Source of the DNA: Polytrichum commune
Taxonomy: Eukaryota > Streptophyta > Polytrichopsida > Polytrichales > Polytrichaceae
Assembly (NCBI GenBank): GCA_950295325.1
Contig: OX485808.1
Coordinates: 15,398,527-15,462,526 of the forward strand
Direction of reading: 5' to 3'
Length of the DNA stretch: 64,000 nt
Shown here: in pieces, positions 45,634 to 58,389 of the stretch
How positions within the stretch are numbered: position 1 is the stretch's first letter
How the letters are laid out: each line of letters begins with the position of its first letter
The notes under the pieces: model-generated
Database searches by the model: none
Seen by the model: only the letters and a program-made list of their open reading frames with translations
Told to the model about the DNA's origin: nothing
Translations under genes and position numbers: made by a program

Positions 45634-46331
45634 GGGCCGTTTTACACCTAGAGGCTGGGCCAATTCGTTGTGTAAGAGGCTTGAAATCCTCACTTGTGAT
45701 TGGTCAAAAGGCTGAAATTGGTCCCAACCTCTTTACACCTAGAGGTTGGACCAATTCGTTGTGTAAGAGGCTTGAAATCCTCACTTGTGATTGGTCAAAA
45801 GGCTTAAATTGGTGTCAACCTCTCTACACCTATAGGTTGGGCCAATTCGTTGTGTAAGAGGCTTGAAATCCTCACTTGTGATTGGTCCAAAGGTTGAAAT
45901 CGGTCCTAACCCCTTTACTCCTAGAGGCCGGGTCGATTTGGTGGTATGAAATTTTTAATCAAAAAATGCATGGTATGACATGGGCCGAGCTCGTTGAATT
46001 TGGTGCACCCAAAATGGAGGGCCAATGTCACATTTCAATAATAAAAAGTTCTTTAATAAAATATGATTTTTTTCAACGAACAATATCCATTGGATAATGT
46101 GAAAATATGAACGGCTCTATGCTAGATTATACTATATCCGTTGGATTATGCTAGATTTATTGAATCAGCCTAGCTTCTTGGTCCTAAGGCCTTTACAGAT
46201 GGAAAATTTGGCCCCCATTATAATCTTATTATAATGTGTACTTGAGGCCGGCCTCCAACCCAAAAAGGGCTAGAATTTCATGCAATTGGCCTCAAGGGGA
46301 ATCGGCCCAGCCTCTAGGTCTAAAGTGGCCC
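45634..46331. mobile_element. Tourist-like element (698 bp), TAA duplication
   Basis: The left end GGGCCGTTTTACACCTAGAG and the complement of the right end GGGCCACTTTAGACCTAGAG extend to gctgggcc. TAA flanks both ends (45631-45633, 46332-46334). A 91-bp unit that begins with the terminal sequence is tandemly repeated inside the left half. No transposase. This agrees with a PIF/Harbinger-derived MITE. Confidence 0.85.
45641..45945. repeat. 91-bp tandem repeat inside the Tourist-like element
   Basis: Units start at 45641, 45732, 45823 and 45914 (partial). Each begins t(t/c)tac(a/t)cctagagg and contains aattcgttgtgtaagaggct and cacttgtgattggtc. Because each unit starts with terminal-repeat sequence, the array multiplies the TIR. 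Confidence 0.85.
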
Positions 46332-46339
46332 TAAGCATA

Positions 46340-48685
46340 CAACACATCCACACTAAATGTTGGAGTTACCACCAAAGCTTATGTGTCACTTCATGTTAAG
46401 CATCAAAATTTTGTAACATCGGTAAGTTGTCATCAAGTCTTATTATTATTTCCCAAGTTTCAGCTCAAAACAAGGAGAAAATTTGCATGTCCAGAAAAGA
46501 AACCAATTAATTCAATGTTAACTTTACCACTAGATATGGCACATAGGAATGTAATGACGATAAGAATCACAATAACAACATTTGTGCTACATGTTAGTTT
46601 ATAACAATCAAGTGATATTCGGTCCTTAACAATATGGACAACGAACACCTGGTGTAGCCAAACACTAAGTCATGTACATCCAAGCCTTTTACACAACATG
46701 TGTTGGCATTTATGAACTTCAACTCATGTAACATTAGGTAAACTATAAAAAAAAATGAAAAAAAACAAAGGAATGTTTTCGTTGGTTTGTTGGTCTCGAG
46801 GACGATGAGCGCCACAAAACCCTGTGGTTATAATGACAAGGGTTGATTTTCTACTTGTTTCATGGAGTTTCTAGAGGAGAGGGTTGTATGTGTTTTCATT
46901 GATTTGTGTGGAGTTTTCTATGTATCAATGACGACAATAGGTAATTCATTCAATTGGATGGTGAGGTCGGGGGCGGGGGGGGGGGGTTGTGAGGGGCTGC
47001 TCAAGTGCATAGAGAATCTCTAGGGCACAATATGGAAATGCATTAGAACTTGATGGGGTGGCATTCCCAGAACATGAGCCATGCGTGAGCGATATGATGG
47101 TGCAAGGTGGGGCCTTCAATGTTGGCATTGACGAGGGTATAATAATATGTGTTGGAGTGTGATGGGAGGGTGCTAGAAAGGCATTGGCGGCATTGCTATG
47201 GTGGGAGATGTGAAGGTTTTTGAGATGGGTGCGTGTCTCAATTTTTTTTAAACTAAGAACACTACGTCTCGGTCTAAGTCCACTTTACACTATGACACAT
47301 GACCATTGCTTTTAAAATGCGATGTGGTTTTCTCTTGGTCGTGGTCTTCAAACCGCCAACCATGACCACAATAATCATAAATCTTTATTTTTTTCATGGT
47401 CACAGGTCATATGTGTTCAAAATAGTTTCATCGTTGGTCCAAAGTCTACCATCCACTGTATTGCTGAATACTTACCCTCCATTTACCAATAAAACACAAC
47501 TCATGGAACAAAAAATATACAAATCATAGAGATAACCCAACTTTTATGTTTGGTGAATTTTCACGATGACTTGATTTTGGGCAGGGCTAGATGCCCACCC
47601 CTTTGAATTGGGTTCTACCATTATTATTTGAAGTGAAAATGCATGAAATATTAATACAACATGTAGATTTATTTTTCAAACAACTTGACCCTCGGAATTA
47701 GCACGAAAGGTCTCAAACTAGCCCAAGGAGTTGATGTTTGGGCTTTATAGATGTGGTGGTTGGAGACTTCACACATGTTTGATAATGGTAAGTGAGGGAT
47801 ATGATAATTTCAGTTGCTTATGAGGAATTTAAATTGGAAGAAGATTCAATAAAGTTGATACTTCGGAATGTCAACATGACCTTGTTAACTTAGTATAAGT
47901 AAGTTTCGGGCATTATAGATGTTGTATTTGGAAACCTCACATAACTCGTGTTTGATAATTGTAAGTAACGGTTATTTAGTTATATGTCCTAGTATACTAT
48001 TGTTTTTGGGATATATGTTTGTTGTCTATCTATAATGTTATATTTTCTAGTGCATTGTGCACATTGTGTCTAATAAAAGTGCACAAGTTCAGAGTTAAAA
48101 AAATTCTTTGTATACTACACTAAAAATGGTATTTAGTGTCACTTGCTATTTGTAATTATGCCACGCTATAGTTTTTTTTGCACATCTCATTTTTTAAATA
48201 GGTAATATTTCAATTAATCCTATATATCACATGTATCCAACATCCTTTGAATACTCTTTTCAAATGATATTACTTATTGAGATTTCAATGATAAGACATA
48301 TTAATTCTTGCAAAATTTATGAGTACCCAAATCTCATTATCCAAAATTCAACTTAGTTATCTTAATTCCAACTTCTTTTAAACTCAATCAAACCATAGCT
48401 TCTAAACAATTAGGGGCCCATTGTTAAATCGACCACATAGTTAGTTAAAACGACCAAACAGACGCGTCGAATGGTCACGTGACATGTCAAAACTTAAATT
48501 GTCATTGCACACATGAAGGAGGAGTAATGTACCAACTACGTGTAAGAATTGATAAACACAACCAACTAAATGATTCAAACAACTTAGCCAACATTTATGT
48601 ATGCATCTTTGTGGTCAAACAATACCGAATAAACATACCAAAGATGCTTGGGATTTTATTCCCTATGCCTAAATCATATATCATT
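46340..48685. other. Intergenic, no gene recognised
   Basis: AT-rich with short frames. A G-run lies at about 46974-46986. About 47270-47310 (taagtccactttacacta-gacacatgacc) resembles one end of the Tourist-like elements, but no partner end was found. At about 48110-48150 the motif CTACACTAAAAATGG recalls the 57-59 kb MITE end. Confidence 0.45.
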
Positions 48686-48688
48686 GTC

Positions 48689-48885
48689 CAATGAGAATTG
48701 TCAGTTAGTCACAAATGAACCAATTGAAGTTCAAGACTTCAGGAGAATTACCGATCATTCTAGAAGAATCTATAGAATATACCTCAAATGAACAGAGCAA
48801 AACCGGAAGGTGTCAACATGTAACCGACTGGATATAGAATGACTAGGATCTTGACCAACTATGCCCAAAAGCTTCATGGGCAGTG
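48689..48885. repeat. Single-arm copy of the GATCGGGG family
   Basis: It follows the left arm of 7077-7524: gtcagttagtcacaaatgaa, ttgaagttcaagact, aattaccgatcattc, aaaaccggaaggtgtcaaca, aggatcttgacc, atgcccaaaa. The terminal GATCGGGG is lost and no second arm follows. Confidence 0.7.
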
Positions 48886-48889
48886 TCGT

Positions 48890-49534
48890 ATATCATTGAC
48901 GAAATGAAATCGATTTTAAAGTTTAGGAAACCAAAAGGCTTGGTTGGACAGAGCATCACGGAACCTTTTTAATTGTTCTTACTAGACCTCCTTTTTACCT
49001 TGGTAATAGTGGTTGGGGCCCAGCTCAAAGAGGATGGGCGTCTTGCCCTGACCTTAGATTTCATCCACCAAGGTAATAACTATCTTCCGCTATTTCTCGT
49101 CCACGTGGGCCATGCAACCTTCGACTCCCACGACTTTCATCCACCCGTGACGTCAGGCGCACGACAGAGCTCCTTTGGCGGCCTCTCAGCATATTCATCG
49201 GTATTCATCCATCCACTGTCATCCATGGGCCCCGCCCAAATCTTTTAGAGCCGCCATCCATGCATGCCTTTTCTTTTCCATCCATGTGACCCCACACCCA
49301 CGTCATCACATCCACCCCCTGGCGCAGACGGAAATCATCCTTCTTTTCCATCCAAAAACGAAAAAGCATCGCAACAACCTTAAGATAGAAGCACCTAGTG
49401 TGGACACTTTGAGCACGACGGTCCCTTATCTTACCCAAACAAAGCATTTAATATTTATTTGGACCATGAATTATGTTATGAACATAACCACATTTAAATC
49501 ACATCAATCAAAGCATATTTTACTAGTAAAAATA
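48890..49534. other. Intergenic, no gene recognised
   Basis: A slightly GC-richer stretch (about 49000-49330) has overlapping frames on both strands (48973-49248 +, 49205-49447 -), none with a domain I can name. Confidence 0.4.
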
Positions 49535-49535
49535 T

Positions 49536-49637
49536 GGTAATTTCATGAAACGACAATCTAACACAAAGTGACCAGAATGACATGGGTCGGTGTCATTCTC
49601 GTCACTTTGTGTTAGATTGTCGTGTTATGAAACTACC
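49536..49637. repeat. Near-perfect hairpin, 42-bp core arms and 8-bp loop
   Basis: The core arms 49541-49582 and 49591-49632 pair with three mismatches; pairing extends a few bases further out with one more mismatch. The stem contains gacaatctaacacaaagtga. No coding frame uses it. It could be a tiny foldback element or a small-RNA precursor; size and near-perfect pairing suit either. Confidence 0.85.
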
Positions 49638-49639
49638 AC

Positions 49640-52590
49640 ATTTGTACTAGTATTGAGTTCTATAGAAACGTTTAGTCATAAATCTCATTTGACCCTTTCT
49701 AGTCGGCCGTTGACATTTTGTCTCCTTCAACCAAGGAGTTGCGACGTAGTCTTCAAAATTATAATTAGTATTCATGTTGAAGTACATGGTTGGTCTTATT
49801 ATTCTTATTGTTGTTGTTGTTGTTGTTTGGGGAGGAGGGAATAGGTGTTGGAATTGGGTCACTGACGGAATTGAGCACTTCTGCTTTGGTGGTTTCACAT
49901 CTGTAGCGGTCTTCCAATAGTATAAGGTATGAGCTTCAAACGGGGTTTTTGGAAATGGGGCACTAGAAGCAGATAGAAAAAAATAAAAATAAAAATAAAA
50001 ATTTATTGGTCGTCGGGCCATTTGACTTCGGAACCATACTAGGAAGCACTACTTGCATGTGAGCTTGAACCGACACGTGGATAGTTGCCATGTAGCAAGC
50101 AGGGGAAATAGCTTCCAAAAAGGTTAATCACCCCAACATTTCGATGCTTCAAATTGGAATGCGACTACCAAGTAGGTTAGTCATTGTAACACTTAGATGT
50201 TTGTGAGATGGTTGTATGCATATATATATATATATATATATATAAGAGCAACCTTCTTCAAGATGGTTCCTCCTTGGCATCATCATGAATGGCACTTTTT
50301 AACACATTTGTACTCGTGTTGGAATGTGATTCCCACTTGAGATTTAAATAGGTCCCAAACCAATGGAGGAGTGATGCATGATATGATTTGAGGCAAAACC
50401 AAGTACTTCTCCCTCTATATCGGGCGATCTATTACTACAACACCCCCCCCTTTGGTAAATATTTTAGGAAAGAAAAACCATAGAGAGACACGTCACCAAC
50501 ACCGAGCACTTTGTTGTTGTGCATGTTTTGAGACACGGAATTGAACACTCTCAAACCGTGACAAAAGCTTCAATTTCTAGCTTTCTAACTTTCTTTCTAC
50601 ATCCCACAAAACAATAATAAGCACTGTGTGCAAAAGTCCAAGTGAAATGCACCACCACAACAACAACATGGCACCTCTTTCTACCCATACAACGAAACAC
50701 AATTACACACAGAGTGAAACACTACCAACATAAAAATGCAAAAGAACTTTCCTCATTATGCTGAAATAGACAACCCTCTAGATTAGTGCAATCACAAGTT
50801 TGCTCTTGAGCCATGTGGTTGGGGAAGTTTTCGCTTGGTCGTGATGGTGGACTCCTTGTTGTTGTTTTGTGGATTCCATTTGCTAAATATTATTGGCACA
50901 CCATACATGTGCTTAGGTGCATGGAACAATTCTCTCAATTGGACACCTATGATGAAGTGGCATGTAGCAGAGCTTGTAGTTATGCCATTGTTGGTTCAAT
51001 AGTGAATGCATATGGGACCCTTCATATTTTAGCAGACCACCATAACGTGGTTGGATGGTGGCTTGTGCTTAACTACATGTGAACACCTCCGACTCACTAT
51101 TATCTAGAATCTAGTGGGCAACCGGCCGACATGGAAACACACCCTTAGCCGGCCCATGATAAATACAAACCATGACAAAGGGAACTCACAAGTGTTTGCC
51201 CCCTCCTATTTTACGAAAGACATTACCCTCATGACGCCATGCTTTGAATGGCAACCTCTCCATTGGGGACCCTAAACATTCAATGAACGATGTCAAAGAG
51301 ATAAGATCTCTCTGCAAATAGGAGAGGTATAGTTTTCATTCAATCATATTACCCGAGCCCACTAGTGTCAGTGGAAGGATAGACATCATGCGTCCAGTGT
51401 GGCCACAACTGGTCATTAGGACATGACCCCATTTATCAATGTCGAGTTGGATCTACAATTGTCATAGATTGAATTTGACTTATATATATCATCTCAAGAA
51501 GACCACACAAGTACCTAATTACATGTTCATGGATCAAATTTCAATAGGGACCATTTTGATAGCCAAATCAAAGCTATTATTTTGGATATTACAATTAGGA
51601 GAGAGGGAATCAGCCCATGCGAGAACATACCTCTCATCCATCTACCATAAAATCTCGACCCCCTATAGGTTTGATCCGATTCGTCTCAAACGACTTGGTG
51701 TAGACTAATTCGGGGTCTTTAAAACAAACCCCAATGTCAAGGAAACCAAGAATAGCAACACCCAAGATGTATGTTATTTCACAACTCTTATGTTGGATGA
51801 ATGATAAGTATGCATAAAATTAGGCATTGGCATGAATTAAATACATTAGCTTAATTTATGCACGCCATGCCCCTGGGGTGCCTAAAATAATCGTTTTCAA
51901 GAAATGATTGGAAAATGCTTGGAATTGGACAACCGGAGTGCGTTTCATACGGCGTTGTGTGTGGCATGTTTTATTGTGTTGACAATGAGAAGGCTCTAAT
52001 CAGCAAAGACGACCATTAGGAGCGCGACCTGCACAGACTCGTCGTCGAGACACGTCCTGGGCGTTTTTGAAATGTTTATTTCCTTAATTTATGCATGCCA
52101 CTATAATTAGTTTATGTGTTTCATCCATCTATTCATAAAACACATACTTTAATGAGGCATGCCTCTCTCTTTCTTTCTCTCCTTGCAATTGTATTAACGT
52201 TCCAAAGAGGAGGAGGGGGTTAGTTTGGTTGTGGGCCCAGCCGGGGCCTTTATCGGCGATAGGACAAAATAATGAGGATGTGAGACCAAAATTGACCAAA
52301 ATGTTGACTTATAAGCACACGGGAGGCAGGGGGTCTTGGGCTCAAGAAGGGGGGGGGGGGGGGGACCCCCTTGAACGGTCCCCAAAAAGCTGGAAAGCAG
52401 AGTAATCGGAACCTACCAGGAGGGTGATGGCGTAATGGATCCCTTGAAATCCGGATGTCTCCAGAACCTTCCAAGCAGCGTCACCCATTACCATTCACCA
52501 GCATCACACAACAAGGAATAAAGGGGCCGCGCGCGCGCATTCCTGAACTTTCCAGGCTCGAGAGTTTGAATGTGGCGGGACTCGACTACA
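49640..52590. other. Intergenic with simple repeats
   Basis: Contains a (TTG)n run (about 49806-49828), an A4-5T run (about 49978-50000), 24 bp of (TA)n at 50221-50244 and a 16-G run (about 52349-52364). Open frames are short and unconserved. Confidence 0.45.
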
Positions 52591-52599
52591 CTCCAGACT

Positions 52600-53070
52600 C
52601 CGTACTATCACACTTGTGGCAACCAAAGTCCACGTGATATTACGGAGTTTTGTAGTGTTAACATGGGTGGGTGATACTATAGGGTTAGTGTAGCATGTGA
52701 CATTGTGGAATAATGCAAGGGAGATGTGAGGAGAATTTGAATTCGTTCTCCCGTCACGTACGCTTGTGTGGTCCATTCCTCTTGGCCTTCTTGGACGATG
52801 TGGCGGACGTATGCACCAATATTCAACGAGTGGCAGTAGCAACATCAACAGCAAAAGAAGAAGAAGAAGGTGACACTCCACATGTTGACACATGGCGCAA
52901 TGCGAGGGTGTGGGTTGATTTCTTGGGTGATTTGCATTAATGACAAATTTCGTGATATAAGGGAGAGAAATGTGACAATAAGGAGTGAGATTTGAACTAC
53001 AAACATCTGTTCCCTAGGGTTTTGGGATATTACAAAGTGTGTGACATCATGGAGGTTGATATTACGGAGT
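52600..53070. repeat. Dispersed repeat family R1, copy 1
   Basis: It shares a long series of blocks with 62490-62830 in the same orientation: gtgatatta-ggag, gtgttaacatgg, tagtgtagca-gtg, tggaataa, gggaaatgtgacaa-aaggag and cctagggttttg. The element ends were not identified and no coding domain is seen. The AGA-rich patch at about 52853-52868 lies within it. Confidence 0.65.
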
Positions 53071-53654
53071 TTAGGGTGTACTACAAAGGGCTCTCCATTC
53101 CGGTGAAAAGTAATTACTTCCCCCCTCAGATGTTGCCACGTGTCGTGCTCGTAGTCTTTAAGACCCACTTGTATACCCACGTGGAAACTATATTCTGGCA
53201 CAAATAAAGATGAAATAGAGAGCCCTCTATGGTTATCACCAGATGAAGTGATAGTTTAAGTCTCTTACAAGACATTATTTTGAATGGGTGATGATTGATT
53301 CCGAGGATGGAGGGATGGATGTGTGGGAACTTTCAACAATTTGGATGGGTCCAACACCAAAGAGACTCCAAAATCGAGCGATATTATTGATGGAGAGGAA
53401 AAGTTTAGATCCAAGGAGTTTACATTAGGGTTCATGTCCAAGATATGAGAAATGAAGTGGCTACATGTGGCATCACTTTTTGGTCAAATTTTCATTGTCC
53501 CCACTTAAGAAAATACTCATGCTAGTTTTAGATACCAGTCTTGAGTCCGAACGTAAGGTCCATTCACATGTGTTTTGGACCCCAAGTTTCTTGGACCCAA
53601 CTGGAAGTTAATGTAAACCCACCCTCATCCCATCTTACAAGATAAACTTGACTA

Positions 53655-53885
53655 CACGAAATTATCCCAACTAGTGCATGTTACTATTCGGAGTTACACA
53701 ATGCAATAACATCTTACTCATGAGTTCAATTTTTATTAACAAAAGTTCATCAAGTTCTTTTGACATTCCAAAACATAAACGACTTTGCTTTGTAAAATAT
53801 CACATTTTCATTAGTAAGTTATAGCATCACGTAACTCCAAATAGTAACACACACTAATTGGGATAATCAATGTAGTTATACATAC
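53655..53885. mobile_element. Short TIR element (~230 bp)
   Basis: The left half reads attatcccaactagtgcatg then ttactattcggagttac; the complement of the right half reads attatcccaattagtgtgtg then ttactatttggagttac. The arms are about 75 bp with moderate divergence. The single-end motif recurs at about 60585-60625 and about 34950-34975. The target duplication is not resolved. Confidence 0.7.
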
Positions 53886-53904
53886 ACTCTTCTTATTTGG
53901 AGGC

Positions 53905-54540
53905 CGAACTTTGAGTTGTATATGGCAAAGCTTGTAAAGAAGAACGGACGCCAAAAGGACATGTCTTATGATGAGCTTGGACTATGTGTTATAGACACCA
54001 TTCTAGATTCAACAATGAGCACAATAGGGAGGGCCTATGCGATCATTAAAAGAGAAAAATAATCTTCACCTTGGACTATTATAGCTTGTGCATCTCAATT
54101 CAGATTTTGAAACTGGAAATGACAATTTTCATGATTGGCAACTGCTAGATAAGGTGATTATGAAGCTGATATTCTGGGCATAATTGTGTGTGGAGTTGGA
54201 ATTGCCCACAATAAGGCGACTTGTCTTGAGTTGGCACCTAGCATTTGAGTGGTATATGGCAAGGGTTGTAGAGACTAAATAGACACGAGTTACCCTAAGA
54301 TTGGACTATGTGCTGAAAATACATCAATGTTTATAGGTTCATCATCTACTACACATGGGAAATGTATATATGTGATCGTTTAAAGAGAAAGAAAGTTGTT
54401 CACTATGAACTATCAAAACTTTTGTATTTCAACTCCAATTATGGAACTTGACATGAGAATCTTTAAGATTCACAATTCATTTTATGATAATATCCTTGAT
54501 TTGGTCCGATGGTCAAATTTGGATGTGGATGTTAGAGGAG
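53905..54540. repeat. Two-copy diverged tandem repeat, ~325-bp period
   Basis: Blocks gtatatggcaa(a/g)g(c/g)ttgtaga, ttggactatgtg(t/c)t, atgcgatcattaaaagagaa / tgtgatcgtttaaagagaaa and tgcatctcaattcagatt / tgtatttcaactccaatt occur in the same order twice. A partial inverted copy lies at about 54720-54810. Non-coding. Confidence 0.55.
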
Positions 54541-55029
54541 CCCACAAATAGGGCTACATATAGACCTTACTACCAATAAATGTATAAAGAACTTCACACA
54601 TGCATATTCAATCTGGCATAACTAAATACTATGATATTTACCATCCAAAATAAATTTCCAACCTCATAGAAAATATTCACTATTAAATCGGCTTAATGAC
54701 CATCTTGTCACATTAGCAACTGCAATATTGCGATGATTGTCATTTCAAGTTTCAAACTTAGAGTTGGGACGCAAAAGCTATAGGAAATCAAAATGATGGT
54801 TCTTTGTGTCTTTAAGTAATCACATGTGCACTCACAAGTGTGTTAATGATTTAACCTACGTGTTGTTTAAGATTATTTGGACATATATAGTAGACATAGA
54901 GTCCCCTAAAGCCGTGAAGGTCGCTTACATGTGTGATTCTTCACAACTTTTCCATCACATTAGAAAATGATGACTACATGTGTGGATGAGCGAAGTAAGT
55001 AGAAGGAAAACCGATTTGTGCTCCTAGAA

Positions 55030-55260
55030 AAGGGCATTGATTGTACTCAAGCTTTTGTCTCCCAACTATCGGAAATAGATCGACCTATGCTATGAATACG
55101 GTTGGGAGAGATCGCCCTTAGCAATTTATGGTAATTTCAAAACTAGGAAATACTGTGATTTTCTTTTTGGCTTAAATGTTGTGATGTCAATTTCTAGACA
55201 TGTGAAAATCCACTCCAACATCGTACTCATACTACACTTGTGCGAAATCGCTCATGAATA
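55030..55260. repeat. Dispersed repeat family R1, partial copy
   Basis: It matches the 3' part of 62490-63020: ctatcggaaatagatcgacc, gaatacgg-tg-gagag, tggtaatt, ttgtgatgtcaatttctaga, gtgaaaatccactccaaca. It lacks the part shared with 52600-53070, so the three copies together outline a longer family. Confidence 0.65.
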
Positions 55261-55264
55261 ACAA

Positions 55265-57115
55265 AAGTGGGTATGTCTACCTTAATCCATCTCATCATAA
55301 CACGTGTCCTTATAGTGTCTGCTGCTAACAACAAGTTGTGCCATGTACCACTCAAATACAAGATCGTTATTCAATCAAGAAAAGTGACCAAAACCACATA
55401 AGGCCCACATACCCTAGAAAGACCACCATGGACTCTCTATAATGCCACTAGGCGGTTACGTAGTCGGTTTTTTTAATAAAAAAATTCGTGTTGATTCCAA
55501 CATCTTGGTCATATTCTTGCATCCGGTCCGGGCCTTTATTTATAGATTAGGGTATATTGTGACCCCTCGATCCATGCACATACACAAACCTCTAGGATTT
55601 CAAGGATGGCTTTAACCTAATATCACAAGTTATTTTTGGGCCTTTGCAGATTGATCCCATCAAAGTTTCCCTACTTTAGCAAAACACAACCGAAGAATCA
55701 AACATGTGTTCACACCGTCCCCTTACCTCCATTCTACTGCACATTTCTAAATTATCACAAGAGTCGCTTCAAGAGCTTGGCCCAAATTAGACCTCGAGTT
55801 CTTTATTGTCTGAGGTGATGTTATTCGTGTTGGTTTTTGTCTTGCTCTCCCCCTCTTCGACTATTGGTCAGGTTTCAGGTATGTGGGTGTTATTTGGTTT
55901 GTTTTTCTCTTCGTGTTCTCCAACTTCTGCTGATTAGATTCTCGTTTTGCATCAACAACTCTACGATGAAACGTACCCAAAAACCGGATTGAAATTTGGA
56001 CGTTCCCTGGTTTGGTTATGGTTATCGTAAGTGCAAGTTTGTTGATTTTTTAACTGGATACATTGGGCCTCCCAATTGCGTTCACTATTGAGAAGTAGTC
56101 CAAGGTCTTTTTAAGCATGTGCCTTTATGATGTTTGCTCTTTGATTTTCACTTAATCACATATGGGGGTCCACTTAAGAAAACGAGTCACTTAAGACCCA
56201 TATCTTTCATGTCTTCAAAGTTGTGTTGCATTGCCAAATCTATGATGAAATGTCATTAGAAATGTGTATTTAGGAAATTGAACCTCCCGTTATTTAGTTA
56301 ATGTTATTGGAAGTGCATGTTTGTTGTTTCCTTATCTAAATACACGTGTCATCCTAATTGTGTTCATTATTGAGGGTGGAGTAATCCACAAAACTCAAAG
56401 ACGTGATATGACCTTTTTGAAATATGTGTCCTTATGGTGTTTGTGCTTTGATCCTCACCAAACCTCACACCAATCAACACTAAACCCTAAACCCTAAACC
56501 TTCTCTCTAAAATTTTATCATAGGTATATCATTGACATGTGCTTAAATGTTTATAATGTCTAACACAAGAGGTAATTTACAATAGTTGTAGAACATGAAA
56601 TATTATCGAATCATTCCAATTATGAAACAATTTCAAAAAAGCATAAAAACATTGCAATCTATATAACATATGTATTAGAACACCATAATACTTTAGCTAT
56701 AAATTCTTAAAATGATAAACTTGTACTAAAAAAAATCTTGTAGTGTAGTTGAATCTTAGAAAGAAAGAAAGAAAGAAATGTCCAATGTTGCCATCAACGT
56801 CAATCATGATGTTGCTTCATTTTTGAGCTAGACTAAAGTTTAGATGTAATCTCAAAACATGCAATGCAAGAATTAGAAGGTCCTCATAGACTATTGCCTC
56901 CTTTTGAAGGCGAGCTAAGACAAGCCAACATGCACCTATTTCCCTTGAAGGGCAAAACCCCAAGGCTTCCACACGGTTGTTTGAATTTTATCCAATTCAA
57001 CCGGGGACCGCCCCCCCCCCCCCCCCATGGTGTCCCCTATCATTGGGTAGACCATATGTGGTAGGGTCATCGGAAACCAAGTGCTAGGAAAGTCACCCAA
57101 CCGAGTACTATACCA
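55265..57115. other. Intergenic, no gene recognised
   Basis: Contains a short telomere-type tract (about 56481-56501, CCCTAAA units), an (AAAG)n run (about 56759-56777) and 16 C at 57011-57026. About 56030-56160 and 56290-56460 are diverged direct repeats (gtaagtgcaagtttgttg and related words). Confidence 0.45.
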
Positions 57116-57119
57116 ACCT

Positions 57120-57507
57120 TAGGTGGCTTAATATAATATTAAATGTCACCAATTCTAATTGTCTTGCTCAATACTGATTGTAAATTGCGGTATAGTGTCA
57201 CCAACACTAAATGTAAATCCAACATTATTTGTCATTCCTTGTAATGTTTTGGGGGGATTAAAGATTTACAGTGTTGCAATTATTGTTACTTGCTAAGTAA
57301 CTTTTATCCCAATTTCAATCATCCACGACATTATTGCATCACAAGTTGCTGACAAGAGAAGGTATGGATTTGGCCAATGGATAAACTCATCCATCATCCA
57401 TGACAATATTTGGTCACTTATTCATATAAGAAGTGTCATATGACAAATTACCATAATGACATCAAATTCCACATGACATTAATATATCATATTTAGTGTA
57501 GTTTGGC
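57120..57507. mobile_element. MITE of the CTACACTAAATAT family, copy 1
   Basis: The right end atatcatatttagtgtag and a decayed left end (cttaatataatattaaatgt) bound about 385 bp. The interior matches 59265-59640 in inverted orientation: catccatgacaat, acaagttgctgacaaga, gcaattattgttacttgc, caacactaa. Non-coding. Confidence 0.75.
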
Positions 57508-57883
57508 ACATACAAACCCTACCCCACTAGATTCCCTCTACATTTGGGCGGGGTTGTCCTTATTCACATTAAAATATGGTGGGCCAGCAACCTACATGGA
57601 AACTCATCCTAACACAACCCATTACGGTTTGATGTTCCAAGAAGAAACATGGCCAATACCATGCCACCTCACTAGTCACTAATATTTTTAAGTTCATATA
57701 AGAATGTCACAAACTAGAGTGTATATGTCAAAGTTCTCTAGTCGAGGCTCACTAAACTTGGTCCTACTATAATCACATGTTAAGTTTGGCATATAGCTAC
57801 TAGCTTTGGGGATGAATATACCACATCTCTATATCTTGTTGGTTGGAACCCCACATATGCAGAATCCCCCACATTCAACTGAA

Positions 57884-58384
57884 GGGCCACTTCACACACG
57901 AGACTGAGAGCCCGTGACCATTACACTTCAAGCACTCTCATTGGTGGAAAAGGCGGAGCCGGTCCAAGTTTGCTACTTCACACTACGCTTGAGGGACCAA
58001 CGGAGTATGTGAATGCAAGATGGATGTAAAGTCCACATGGCTTCCTACATGGCATCGAATGGATCATGTTTCGTGGTCACTTGGATTATTGTCAAAAATC
58101 ACCTCTTGGAGGTAAGCCTAACACAAAACCGGGAGACCATGGCAGTCCGAACACTCACAACTGTTGATTTATTCTATTTTGTCATGTGTGAGGACACGCG
58201 TGAATAGAAATTCATTGAAATAGAATTTGGTTGAGGGCCCGATCATATATGACTTCACACTACCCTTGAGGGTCCGTGACCACACTACATGGTTTTGGAG
58301 GTGTTTTGGATGGCCTTTGGACACTTTCTTCTGGGCTCTCACAATTTCATGGTCACGGCTCTTGGCTCGTGTGTGAATTGGTCC
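57884..58384. mobile_element. Tourist-like element (501 bp)
   Basis: The left end GGGCCACTTCACACACGAG and the complement of the right end GGACCAATTCACACACGAG continue to a shared agagcc-gtgaccat. The bases outside are GAA (left) and TAA (right), an imperfect match to the expected TAA duplication. A short frame inside (58013-58207) has no recognised domain. Confidence 0.65.
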
Positions 58385-58389
58385 TAAGT

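Noticed and set aside
47270-47460. Possible further Tourist-like end (taagtccactttacacta)
   Set aside because: No matching inverted end with a TAA/TTA duplication was found within 2 kb.
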